Part shown: positions 35,995 through 46,739 of the stretch, piece after piece | Position numbering within the stretch: position 1 is the first letter of the stretch | How the letters are laid out: every line of letters starts with the position of its first letter | Origin: Cystobasidiopsis lactophilus | Lineage: Eukaryota; Basidiomycota; Agaricostilbomycetes; Agaricostilbales; Chionosphaeraceae | NCBI GenBank assembly: GCA_001599975.1 | Contig: BCIO01000005.1 | Span: 1,054,001-1,118,000, forward strand | Direction: 5' to 3' | DNA: 64,000 nt | Position numbers and translations under genes: made by a program | The notes under the pieces: model-generated | Told to the model about the DNA's origin: nothing | The model's input: only the letters and a program-made list of their open reading frames with translations | Database searches by the model: none

Positions 35995-37385
35995 ATGCCA
36001 GGCCAATCGGTGCTGGATGAGTTTGACCCGCTGTCCGCTGCGAACAGCAACAGCAGCAGCTCCAAGCCAGCGGCGTCGACCAGCGGCCTGCGCGATTTTG
36101 GATTGGCGGCCGCGCTCCAAAGCAAGACTGATGCACGGCAGAAGGAGCTCATTACGCCCATCCTCGAGCTCGACAGCCGGCAGCACGCCTACCAACCCAG
36201 GCTCAGCAGGCGGAGGGGGTCAGGGCCAGAGCTGTCGCCCACGGAGACCAATGCCGTCCTGTTCGAAAGCGGCTCGCCGCCAAACACGCTTCACAGACGA
36301 TTAAGCGCTTCCCTGGACGACTCCTATTCCGATTTCGTATCCTATCACCACCCAGCACCGCCCTCAACATCACAGCGTGCCGTTTCGCCAGTCAGAGCGG
36401 CCACGCTGGCGACGGCGACGAGCAAAATACGGCCGGGGCTGGCCTCGCTCTTCTCTGACTCGGCCTTCGCTGTCGACGAGCACCCCAAGCCCTCCCACTC
36501 TATCCCAAAACCGATGAAGTTCTACGACGGCGCGCCCGGCTTCGTCCCAGAGTCGCCCTTCGAGCCGTCCTCGGCCCCCTCCCGATCTCACGTCAACTCG
36601 CCAGCGCCGCCAGCGCCCATCCAACTCATTGGCTTTCGCCCAGACTTTACACCAGTGCTATCACACGACTTGGCGGAAGCTATTCGCCCCAGCCTGCCGT
36701 CGCGCTTACGCCTAGCGGAGAAGTGGAATCTGCTCTACTCGCTGGACTTGCACGGCGTCAGCTTGGCCACCTTGTACGACCGCTCGCTCAAGGGCATGGG
36801 AGGGAGAGGATCCTCTGCAGGCTGTGTGCTGGTCATACAGGACGGCCAAGGGCGGCAGTTCGGCGCGTTTGTGAACGAAGCCCTCAAGCGGTCGGACGTC
36901 TACTACGGCTCGGGCGAATGGTGCGCATGCCTTTCTACCATGATCAGTCTCACAGAAGGGCTGATCCGATATTCGCCATTGCACAGCTTCTTGTGGAAGT
37001 CGCAGCCGTTTGGGGCAGACGATTTCCGAGTCGGGCTTTCTGTCCAGGCGTTCAAGTGGACTGGCCGGAATACGTACATGGTCCAAAGCGACGACCAGTA
37101 CATTTCCTTGGGCGGAGGGTGAGAGGCTCTCTTTCTCTTAGATCCATCTCGAAAAAAGTCCAATCGGGCATTGACAGAGAGGGCAAATACGGCCTGTGGA
37201 TCGACAGCAACTTTGAAAAGGGCTCGACGGCCCGGTGTTTGACGTACGACAACGAGCCTCTATGTACTCCTTCGACCGTCAGGAACGGCACCATCGGCAA
37301 GAGCCGGCCGCCCAACGCAAAAGAAGACGCCGCGGTGCGCTTCGAAGTCAACCGCATCGAGCTGTGGTCTATCGCTCGGGACTGA
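35995..37385 (+). CDS. OXR1: TLDc-domain oxidation-resistance protein
   Basis: Starts MPGQSVLDEFDPLSAANS; the first 215 residues are Ser/Pro-rich and disordered. The TLDc domain begins IQLIGFRPDFTPVLSHDLAEAI and continues LRLAEKWNLLYSLDLHGVSLATLY, GCVLVIQDGQGRQFGAFVNEAL, GSGECFLWKSQ (joined over intron 36921-36988), FKWTGRNTYMVQSDDQYISLGGG, then after a second intron EGKYGLWIDSNFEKGST, ending FEVNRIELWSIARD. The splice at GE|CFLW recreates the conserved GECFLW strand. Fungal Oxr1 protects against oxidative stress and binds the V-ATPase to promote its disassembly; that role is taken from the family. Convergent with TTI2, 151 bases apart. Confidence 0.9.
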
Positions 37386-37536
37386 AAGCTCGCACCCCAA
37401 TTGTATTCATACTCAGCATTTGTGTCTCCTTTGCGCCTTTGAACGCGTAGACCTGTACTTATAACGATGACCTTTCATGACTTTCTCCCTAGCATTGTCC
37501 TGACGGAACTTCTTGCATTGACATTTCTTCTGCTTT

Positions 37537-39286
37537 CTACGAGAGCAGCCCCTCTAAAGTGGGTTCCATTCCGAGCAATACTTTCGAATCCTCGGCAACT
37601 AGATCGGGCACCAAGCCCCTCAAGCTCGCCACCACCGCCTTGAGGTCCTCCCTAAGCGCGTCCAACCCCTCCGACTTCTGGCCATCCTTTTCGGTGTTCA
37701 GTCGTATCCAGCACTTGCACAAACTGGTGAGGATCAGAGTCCGCCACCGCTCCGCCGAAGGGTAGCAAGCCTCGATCAAGCTCTTGACCGCCTGGCACAC
37801 CGCTGACAGCAGCTCCAAAGTGACCTTCGACTTGGATATTTGGACCAGCGGGAAGGTCAAAGTGGCCAACAGAGGGCCCATGAGGTCCTTGATGTGCCGC
37901 ATCATGCTAATGCCAAGGCGCGGGATGAGCTCGGCGGTCAAAAAGCGGGTGGCGAGCGTATTGAAAGCTGGCTTTTCCGAAGCGAAGAAGTAGATTTGCA
38001 GAGGCCCTTGCTTGACTAGCTGAGACAAGGCTTCGAAGCGGTCGTAAGTGATGGTGAGCGGGGAGTCGGTGGGTGGGTGGATCTTGTCGATGAGTTGGAG
38101 GTTGACTTGCAAGGCCCGGTCGACCATGGGCAGAGACTCCAGCTCAGACAGAAACGATAAAGTGGATGTCAAGGACTGAGGCAACATGGTCAGATTGCAG
38201 CCTTGGCAGGATCGGGGAAAGATGCGGCCCACCTCCTGAATGAGCAAGTCCAGCCTGGTCTTCTTCAGCAGCGAGCCTTCAACTTTGGTCAGGAGGACAG
38301 ATAAGATGTCGAGGCCTTTGATTCGGTAGGGCTTTTGGTGATCGTCCATCAAAGTCATCAGTGGCGGAACGATGAGGTGCCAGTTCGCTTCCAGCGTGTC
38401 CTTCTGTGTATTGGTGAAACCCTGGATGAGCATTGCTACTCGCCAGTAAAAGAGCGTACACACAGATATCCGCGCCACGCATTGCGCAAACACATTCTCT
38501 GACCCAACGACCTGCTTCCACTTGATGTCCGGATCCCAGGTCTGGCCTAGAGCTTTTGGCCCGCCCATTGGCCTGTTGAGCTTTCTTCCCGTTTCCGGGT
38601 TCACTTTGGGGTGAGGCGTCGGCTGAAAGCAGGCCCGGACAAAGGTGGACAGAATCCGGAGAATGCCTTCTGAGTGCTCTTCCCGGAGCCGGTCGAGGGC
38701 CGAGTTGGCATGCCGCAGCGCCAGCGGGGTCGTGTACGAATCTGACGGGTCGGTAAATCTCGATAGAGCGGTGAAAAGGGCGTCGCTGTTGGAAGCTTGG
38801 GGCCGACGTCGCACGATGCCCACGACGACATCGATGAGATGGATGTAGGAGGCGGCGTGGACTCGGAATTGCGTCTTTTGTTGCTCTTGTTCAAGTGCTA
38901 CAAAAGGCAAGAATCAGCCGACACCGTTTAGTCATTTAGAGCTGTAAATTAAAAAAGGAAGGCCAGGGTCACATTCACCTTCTGTGCCGTCTCCGCCCGA
39001 CGAGAAGGCCGCAAAGTCGATGGGGATCTCCAGCCAGTGGTCTGATTGGGCCACGATGGAGTCGCAGCAGGACTGGAGCAGCTCGGTGGGCAGCTCCTGC
39101 GCTTTCGCGGACGCCAGAAAGCCAATCGCCGCGTCCACGTCCTTGAGATTCTAGGTTGTCGTGCGAGGGCAGTTTGACAAGCTGATCGGTAGCTTTTTGA
39201 AAAGGAGGCACATTTACCAGCGCAGCCAGGGAGTCAGAGGAAGCAATTCGAAGCAGCAAGCTTTCCAGGTCAGCCGACGCCGGCAT
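37537..39286 (-). CDS. TTI2: Tel2-interacting protein 2 (TTT complex subunit)
   Basis: Helical-repeat protein that works with Tel2 and Tti1 as an Hsp90 co-chaperone for PI3K-related kinases (Tor, ATM/ATR types). First exon starts MPASADLESLLLRIASSDSL; two short introns near 39150 and 38970 precede the long last exon with the family core: GQTWDPDIKWKQVVGSENV, CTLFYWRVAMLIQGF, HLIVPPLMTLMDDHQKPYRIKGLDILSVLL and LLIQEVGRIFPRSCQGC. The rest is alpha-helical, ending DLVAEDSKVLLGMEPTLEGL. About 550 residues, within the family range. The exon 1-2 joins (38985-39160) are approximate. Confidence 0.8.
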
Positions 39287-39645
39287 GAGAGCAGGCTGGT
39301 GGCGAGTCTATTGTTACAGGCCGCTCCTATTGAGTGGCGAAACTTGTTTCCTGTCTCTGAACGACCAAAGCCATCTAGGTTTTAGCGGGTGGTTGCTCTA
39401 GAACAACGGCGACAGAAAGAGGGCAGCGAGCACTGCAGCCATTCGGCTGACCACCTCCGTTCGACTCTTGTCCCGCAACGTTGACGTCCAGCCCGCCTTG
39501 CCCGTCACTGTCTTTGCCCGCTGACTGCCTCGAATACGAGGCAGGTCGCTGCCCTTGCGCGTCCAGCATCGAACGCCTGCGCTCCTGGCATTCGTAATAC
39601 GACAATTCGACTCGACGTCCGAGCATCCCTCCTCAGCCCCTCGCC
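39287..39645. promoter_or_regulatory. Divergent promoter between TTI2 and CPS3
   Basis: 359 bases between start codons. No other coding feature; individual sites not identified. Confidence 0.35.
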
Positions 39646-42011
39646 ATGTCGTCCACGGCGAATGGCAAATACGTCAAAGCGGGCAGCAAGGATGCCAAGG
39701 CAGCGCTGCCCTCGATCCAGATGAACGAGAAGGGCAAAAAGGCGTGAGTGGCCTTGTTCGCCATTGTCGTCGCGAGTGGAACGCCCGACTGAGCGGCTCG
39801 CTGCCTGTCTCACAGCAACCTGTCTCTTGTGCCTTGCAAGTTCTACAAGAACGGCGCATGCTCCGCTGGCTCCAGCTGCCCGTTTTCCCACACCGAGCCT
39901 GGCCAGCCCAAGCAAATATGTCCCTGGTTCTTGCAAGGCCCGACGGCGTGCAAGTTTGGCGCCAAGGTGCGTTTGGCGTGCCATTCCAAAGTACATCGCT
40001 GATGATTGGGCCTAAAGTGCGCGCTGTGTCACGTCCTTCCGGGCCAGGTCCGTTCCCCGGTTTTCGATGGTATCACTCGCTTGCATCAGCTAAATGGCCC
40101 GATGTCGCAGCCGATGGGGATGGACCGCAAGAACAAGCGAGCTCAGCAGCTCGCTCAGCGTGAAGCAGAAGGCAAGACGGGCGAGCCTCCGTCCTCACCA
40201 CCTCCCTCTGGCTCCGCTGCTGGCCCCTCGTCGAGCCCGCCCAAAGATTCGAAGGCTTCCGCGACCTCTCCGCCCGTGTCTCCCCCTGCAGACCAGCACG
40301 CTCCTAGGTCGCCCAGACGCCAAACTTCAAGCGGAATCGCAAAGGCGTTGGAGGCGGCCGGCCGAAACGGGGTAGGAGGTGTCACCGGTTTCGTCCCGCC
40401 ACCCAGTCAGCCTTTGGCCGCCTCCCTGCATATGCAGACCTCCTCGGCCGTCATCTCAGGTGGGCAGCAACCCAGGCCAGCTCCCGCGGCTTGGACAAGC
40501 ACTTTGCCACCGTCCGTCAAGGGCGAGACTGCCACCGTTGCGCCCACCCGCCAATATGGCTTCAACCCCACCGATACTCCCGCTCCGCCCGCTTCCGAGC
40601 AAGAGCAAAGCTTGGTCCCTACTTCGTCGTCGCCGTCCAAATTCGGCCAGCTCAACGCTTCGCCAAGCCCGACGGACACCATTACGCAAATGGCTCGTCC
40701 CAACGACCGCCCTCGCGCGGAGGCCTTGCCTTTTACCTCCCAGTTGGCGCAACCTCCTCATCGCCAGTCTATGTCGCACTCCCAACCCGCGCACGCCCTG
40801 CCACCAATAGGCACCTCGAGGCATGCGCCCTCTGGCTCGGCGTCCTCCCAGCAAGAGGTCTTTGGCACCTCGCCCTTCTCATTCCCCGGCACCAGGTCCA
40901 TCTTCTTGGCGCCTGCGTCGTCGTACGGCTCAGACGAAGGGAGCTCGCTCATGGAGCGTGCCTTGGGCAGCCGTGCCAATAGCAATGGCCGCGACACCTC
41001 GCCCTCCCGCCTGTCGCAGTTTGACCACCCGAACCGCTTTGCCACGGCTTCGATACCGCTTCCGTCTCAGTCGGCCAACTACATGAGCAACTACACGCCG
41101 CCCGCCTACGGCGACGAGGAAGACTTCCTCCCTTCGTCGCTGCACGACCTCCTCACGCCAGCCGAGCTGTATCGCCACAAGTCGAGACAGCAAGGCGAGA
41201 ACTTGTTGGCCCAACACGAGCTCCAGTCGAGGAGTGTGCCTGCGGGCAACGGCTTTTTGGTCGACAGGTGGTCGAGGGAGGTGGGAAGCCAGTTTGCCAC
41301 CCGCCAGAACTTTTGGGGGCCCCTGGGCGGAGCTGGTGGCCAAGGAGGCGCGCAGCACCAGGTGCCACAGTCAGCGGGTTTGATGCCCAGCCAGCGCTTT
41401 GACTTGGGCTCAGGTGCGATCGATCGCTCTTGCGTGTGGTAATTGGGCCGCAATCTCATCCGCGTTTTACAGACTCGCTGCTGTCGCCATCGTTGGTGTC
41501 GCCAGGCCAGAACAAGACCTTGCTCAGCCACCCACCTGGCTCGTCGCTGCCGCCCGGCTTGGCCGCTGGCATGTCCCGGCTCCACTTTAAGCCGCCAGCC
41601 GCTTTCAGCGAGACGCCACCAGGCTCGGAGCCGTCTTCGGTCGTATCCACCTCTTCTTACGGCTTGCCATCGGCCTCTCAACCGCCTCGCTCTCCGTGGG
41701 CGTTGCCTTCCTCCAGGCCTGGCAACAACGGCTCGGCAAGCCCGATCGGCGAAGGTGGCGGCCCTCGCCCTTCAGCTTTGCACAGACGCATGTCCGCCAC
41801 CTCGGCTGGCGTCGGATCGCCCTTGGCCCAGAGCTGGCTGACCGACGAGTTGGTGGCCGCTGCTGCCGCTGCGAGCGCCCACAACAGCAATTTGAACGGC
41901 CACTACTGGCCCAGCTCTCCAGCACAGGCCACCAGCGCCAAGAAGAGCGCGCTGGCCGACCTCCTTCGTGACGACGACGACGAGTCTTTGCCCTTCAGCA
42001 TCGATGTGTAA
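39646..42011 (+). CDS. CPS3: CCCH zinc-finger protein, Cps3-like
   Basis: Two neighbouring CCCH fingers sit near the N terminus: CKFYKNGACSAGSSCPFSH (C-x7-C-x5-C-x3-H) and CPWFLQGPTACKFGAKCALCH (C-x9-C-x5-C-x3-H, its last Cys and His joined over the 51-base intron 39967-40017). Before them is a Lys-rich leader (MSSTANGKYVKAGSKDAK). The remaining roughly 580 residues are Ser/Pro/Gln-rich, with SYGSDEGSSLMERALGSR and a conserved-looking C terminus SALADLLRDDDDESLPFSID. Introns near 39744-39814, 39967-40017 and 41416-41472. Fungal Cps3/Lee1-type proteins are probably RNA-binding; function is poorly defined. The long tail is typical of the basidiomycete members. Confidence 0.8.
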
Positions 42012-43103
42012 ACGCCTGCTTCGACCTTGTACCACCGCTTTCTTCTGTTGACGACCTTTGGCCTCTTCTTCGATAGACTGGACATCCCCTCTCCCCTCAT
42101 ACAAATAACAATACGCCCAAAAAGTGTTTTCTCTCGCTGGCTCTTCGCAGACTGTCTGAACACTCCTTTTTCTCGCTCCCAGCGCATTGTACAAGGCCAT
42201 CCATCCCCTTCGCGCGTTCAGTAACTTTTCTCTTGCCGTTTTGTGCCGTCGTTCTGTTCTATAGTCGAGGGTTATTTCCCCTTCCTGTACCTATACTTCC
42301 CAAGAGCATCGATCGCCATGCAAATGGACTGAAGGGCAACCCGGAGTCTTGCAAACTTGACTTGTACTTTACATTTTCTGATGCCATAGCACCTCGCAAC
42401 GCTGCCATCACTTGCCAAACTCAGCGCAGCACGGTGGCCGGCGGCGTCGTCCGTTCCTTTGAATTTGCCACCGACTAACTGCCCGCTTCACTCCTTTGTT
42501 TGCCTATCAGTATTGTTTGCCTGGTTGTGTGTGTCTTCCACTGGCGGGAGGCGGCCGGATGAAGTGCCCTCCGTCGAAAGCTGTCATCCCAGCGAGATGC
42601 CGTTCAACCGTCAATCTGTCACTAATTCTGTGGCCAAAACCAGACTCTTGACATCGAGCGTTGAGTTCCAGGTACAAAAAGAATGGGCCAAAGACTGGTG
42701 CAGGACAGCCGAGTCGTTTGCGGATGCAGAGGTACTAGTGTCACTGCCTCTTGTCCTGCTGTTTGATCCCACTTGCGACTGCGGCAACCGGGCACATAAT
42801 CAAGCACTTTCTCGGTTTTTAGGTGGACGTCTTGTCCTGCGTTGCGCCTTCCCTGACGGACTGCATCCCAACGGCGGTGGAGATTGTAGCGCCACGCAAA
42901 GTTTGGCCCGCACCGCGGCACATCTTTGCCCTCAGAGGTCGTTTGACTTGTCTCAGTGCACGTCAGTGCCGTTGGAAAAGAGCAGCGTGATAAGAGATCG
43001 GCGCTCAAACCGTTTCCTCTTGGACTTCTTCTTCTTGGCAACTGAACTCCAAAACGACGACCATCAACGACACCATCCAAGCAAAACGACCATCAACGAC
43101 ACC
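42012..43103. other. Intergenic, about 1.1 kb
   Basis: 3' region of CPS3 and 5' region of the next gene. A plus-strand frame is open from 42459 straight into the next gene and begins with a hydrophobic stretch (SFVCLSVLFAWLCVSS), so an N-terminally extended form cannot be excluded; the middle of this frame is compositionally unlike a protein and I treat it as 5' leader. Confidence 0.4.
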
Positions 43104-43105
43104 AT
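43057..43105. repeat. 20-base direct repeat at the start codon of the next gene
   Basis: The sequence ACGACCATCAACGACACCAT occurs at 43057-43076 and 43086-43105, 29 bases apart. The ATG used by the downstream gene overlaps the end of the second copy (43104). Confidence 0.85.
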
Positions 43106-43940
43106 GTTCTGGCGTAGGAGCAACGCTACTTCTGATCTGGAGGGTCGGGCCAGCAGAGGCAGCGGCTGTGCCAGCTGCTGTGCTCCCTTGCTGCTGATCC
43201 TGGGCGTTTTAGTGATAGTGGGGGGCCTAATTGGCATCAGCTACGGCATTTCCTATGGGGTCGAAAAGGGACTGACTGGGTGAGTCCCTGCCTGGCGATT
43301 GGGACGGTCGCTCACTCTCAAGCAGAGAGGGGTTTTCTGCTCCTGGCCATCGCTATCTGTTCCGGATCTGCGAATCGAGCTCTACTACCTCGGCCACCTC
43401 TAACGTTCACACATGCAACGTTGTAAGTAGTTGGACTTTGGGCCGTTAGTCCAACTATGCTCAAAACCGTTCATTAGTTTCGCCCAAGGCAACCCATCAA
43501 CGATCCCCCATTTCACGCCTTCACCGAGCACATAAGGAACTGGGAATCCTTCCACGACCATGACAGGGGGTCAGCCTACCGCACGACCGCGCTCACTCTG
43601 GACGCCCTTCTCGGCACTCGAAATCTCAAGTGCACATTACCACCAGCAGGCACCAACCAATCCAACCACAGAGCCCAGATCATTGTTGGAGATGTAGGAG
43701 AGTGCTGGGGGAGACACTGCCAAGCTTTGGCCTGCAACTACGACGGGCACGGTCGCGGCCTCCAAGATCACTGTGGCTTGTGTATGTGTTTGCACTCATT
43801 CCATCCAGTACTGCGCGCTGACCTCTCTTTTCCGCGAAGATGACGACGGAGGCGTATTGGCAACGGCACACGCTCACCCTCTGTCCATCGCCGCCATCTT
43901 CGCCAAGCATTTCAATGCGACCTGCGACTGGGCTTCTTGA
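43104..43940 (+). CDS. Small type II membrane protein, unknown
   Basis: The first exon reads MFWRRSNATSDLEGRASRGS, then a Cys patch CASCCAPLL and one strong membrane span LLILGVLVIVGGLIGISYGI. Basic residues before and none after the span suggest N-in, C-out. After two or three introns (starting 43279, near 43425-43478, and 43780-43838) a lumenal or extracellular part follows: RPRQPINDPPFHAFTEHIRNW, TTALTLDALLGTRNLKC, AQIIVGDVGECWGRHCQALACNYDGHGR and DDGGVLATAHAHPLSIAAIF, ending FNATCDWAS. Its paired cysteines (CWGRHCQALAC) and an NAT glycosylation site fit export. I do not recognise a family. The joins of the second exon are uncertain. Confidence 0.5.
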
Positions 43941-44496
43941 ATCGGCAAAGCGGGACGATTAGGGCTTTGAATCTGTTCAGAATTGCAACATAGCAAATGA
44001 ATACATGTTTTGATGCCACTGGCTACTTACCCACCTTGAATTTTACGCGTTTGCCACTCGACCACCGACGCGCTTCTCGCCACTCGTCGTTCAAGGCGTC
44101 GGCTTGCCCCTCGATTTCTCTTGTGCCTTTTCTCGATCCGATTGAGCTTTGGACCGCTGGGACAATTGCCTTATCGAGCCTGGTGGCGATTTTCGAGGTC
44201 AGACGGGATCCTGACGAGATCTGGCTTGACTCCAATCTAGACCAACCTCCTGCCCTCTTTTGAAGTCGGCTCAGCTTCGGGTGCCTTGTTTCGTCATGCT
44301 AGCCTCGCGCTCCCGCCTTCCCGAACCCTGAAGAGGAAGTGATGCCTCTCCGCCGCGACTCAAATTCACGATCGGACTCGTCCTGATAGCCTCCTTTCCC
44401 ACAGCTCGACTTACGCAGGTGTCCTTCTTGGTTTCTCTTCTTGCTCTGCTCCTTTCATACTCTTTACTCTCTTACACTTAACGACCATCCACGACA
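43941..44496. other. Intergenic, no supported gene
   Basis: Presumed promoter of the next gene with a pyrimidine-rich stretch at about 44390-44475 just before its ATG, common in fungal 5' leaders. An 88-codon frame at 43997-44263 has no domain. Confidence 0.4.
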
Positions 44497-45434
44497 ATGC
44501 CCATCACGCTCGCCGCGAACCTTCGCATCAAGGCCGATGTCCTCCTCGACATAGCTCACATCATCGGCGCGGTCAGCAACTTGCAAGTCCCTCTCGCTTC
44601 CACTAACGACACCGAAGACATCAAGAAGATCAAGGCCTTCGTCGACAAGGTCCTCGCCGTCATTGAGCCTTCTTCCGCCACCCCAAACGAGGTCGCCGCC
44701 AAGGAGGAGGACGCTGACCAGTCGTCGACTGCCACAAGCGTACGTGATCGCTCGAGAAGCCTCTGAGGTAATTCAATTGAGCGAGCCCACGTAGCCTTTG
44801 GTCAGCGAAGATGACGAGAAGCCCGTCACCGCCCTCGTCCCCAAAGTCGAGGAGCCCTCTCCGACTCTTGGTTTTCACTCCACCGCGCCTCCTCCAGGCT
44901 ATTACAACCTACGATCATGCCAGACTCTGCCTCAAATTCATAGAGGCAAGCTCGCCAAATTCGCTTTCGGTCAAGACGACGGCCTCTCGAAGTCCCAAAT
45001 CCCCCGGAATATACTAGCCAGAGTCCAGTTGCTTTCAGGTGAAGCCGTTTAGACCACCATGGTACGATGCAGGGCTCATCGCTCGCACTGCCTAGCCCAA
45101 GCCACCCCTCGCCACACGTTGCGCAACATGACCAAGGCTGGCGCCTACAGTCGAGGCAAAGCCCCCTTGGAACCCGTCGATGCTCTGGACTTCAAGAAGT
45201 TGTGCAACCCTGCGTACCGTCCCGAAGACCTGCGGATTCCTGATCTCAAGTGCGTTGAGCTCGAGCATACGAACATTGGTCCACTCACCTTCCCGTTTCA
45301 GGGACATTCTCGAGACCTTCGACCCTTATGGAATGCCCTCCGTCAAGAGCTTGAGCAAGCCCCAATTGGTTCGCGTGTACAAGGCGGTTTATTGGGGTGG
45401 CAAGCATCGCTTGACCCAGAAGGACTTCTTCTAA
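44497..45434 (+). CDS. Unknown protein, four-exon gene
   Basis: Exons about 44497-44739, 44794-45030, 45088-45249 and 45302-45434 join in frame to roughly 255 residues. The 57-base intron 45031-45087 has a GT start and a CCTAG end and joins QLLS to AQATPRHTLRNMTKAGAYSRG. The N-terminal part is helical (ADVLLDIAHIIGAVSNLQ; IKKIKAFVDKVLAVIEPSS) and acidic in the middle (SEDDEKPVTALVPKVEEP); later come KLAKFAFGQDDGLSKSQI, LCNPAYRPEDLRIPDLKDIL and LVRVYKAVYWGGKHRLTQKD. No signal peptide, span or known motif is seen. A 27-base stretch at 44870-44896 has intron-like ends but is too short to remove. Convergent with the next gene. Confidence 0.55.
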
Positions 45435-45551
45435 GTCATTGATGATCATTGATGAGCCTCAAACGCGCTTCACGAATTGTACTCTGAACGGCCGTTCGAT
45501 TTTCTCCCTAGCATACACGATTTGATACAATGTCCATCGCCTTCCCTGTCG

Positions 45552-46402
45552 TTAAGCATTCCCGAGCACTGGCGCCGCCTTGATCCACTCTTTGGCATAG
45601 ATCTCCTTCAAGAGCCACCTCGCCAGGCTCGCTCTTGATAGGTCAACGGAGCCTTGGAATTCAGGCGTCAAGATGGCCGACGCCGCAACCGGTGTCTCGG
45701 CCGCGTAATCTGTAGCTCTTCCCAAGATGAGATCGTCAGCGTGTTAATGAGCAATATACCGCACCAGTTAGATGAGGGATTCGGAAGACGGTCCAATCCA
45801 GATCATCTTGGTTCATCACTTTGAGAGCGATGGCCCTCATCTCGGCTTCGACCTGGGGAGCTAGAAGCACTGGCAGCTTCAAGAAGGCCCACCAAGTCCA
45901 CGAGTATGTTTCGTCAGGGAACTTGAGGGCCGGCGTGGAAAGGACAAGCAAGCGTTTGACGCTGGCCTTTCGCATGGCCGCGAAGAGATGGGGCATCGAA
46001 TCGGCAATGGGCGTGGAAGCGTCGCGAGTGAAGATCTTGCCAAAACTGATGCCCGGCCCCAGAAACGAGACCACGACGTCAACTCCCACTGCGTTTAGTT
46101 TCAGTGGAAGTGGGTAAGGGACGAGGTCGAGCGAACCTAAGGCCTTGCCCAGCGCTTCCTCGTCGTCTAGCCCACGCCCTTGAACTACCCGTGTGTAGTA
46201 TTCCACTCCGTGAGGCAGCTTGTGCGGCGAGCGGACTACACGAGAGCAACACTTCCATGGGCATGGGTGTAAGCAAGAGAAGAAGCTTAGAAGCCCTACC
46301 GAAGAGCGTCAACTTAGGTGGTTCGGGTGCCATGAGCAGAGCTTCTTGCACCAGCGCATTGGCACAGAAGCCCGTGGCACCAAGTACGAGTATATGAACC
46401 AT
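45552..46402 (-). CDS. NmrA/atypical SDR Rossmann-fold protein
   Basis: Starts MVHILVLGATGFCANALVQEAL, a Rossmann unit with the loop GATGFCA in place of the usual GATGxxG. After introns come GVDVVVSFLGPGISFGKIF, SMPHLFAAMRKASVKRLLVLSTPAL and DDLDWTVFRIPHLT, the order seen in NmrA-like and NAD(P)H-binding atypical SDRs (nucleotide loop, second strand, strand with Ser-Thr-Pro, final RxPxLT). The last exon reads TDYAAETPVAASAILTPEFQ through LARWLLKEIYAKEWIKAAP. Around 250 residues. Such proteins sense NAD(P) redox state or reduce small substrates; no specific role can be assigned. The catalytic Tyr is not apparent, as is usual for NmrA-type members. Confidence 0.75.
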
Positions 46403-46739
46403 GTTGTGATGCTGGTAGCTCGGCAAAGAGAGGCGTTGACGCCGGTCCAGTCAGACAGCAAAAGACGACGAAAATCGGAGATGGCTTCGGTCAAGGCAAA
46501 CGGGCAGCAGCAAAGTCGACTCTTCCAGATTCTCAAGCGTATCGAGAACAGAGTCGCGGAACCAAGAAGCGCGGTGAAAGGTGGTTGTCGTGGTTGTCTC
46601 GTGCGGTTTGGGTGGCGCTTCAGAGGTGACCGGCTTCAGAGTGGTCGCGAATGATGGCTTAATCTTGACTCCCATCTGAGAATCATACTCCAAAAAGGAG
46701 AGGCTATGGCGCGAGTGCGTTCGTTCCTTGCTACAATAT
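46403..46739. other. Intergenic, no gene seen
   Basis: 5' side of the NmrA-like gene and 3' side of the first transporter. Overlapping short frames on both strands carry no domain. Confidence 0.35.

Noticed and set aside
42459-43103. Upstream open frame continuous with the membrane-protein gene
   Set aside because: Begins with a signal-like stretch, but the middle is compositionally random and the downstream ATG has a good context; kept only as a possible extended form.
44870-44896. 27-base intron-like segment (GT...AG) in the unknown gene
   Set aside because: Far shorter than any other intron here (47 bases or more) and removing it breaks the downstream frame.
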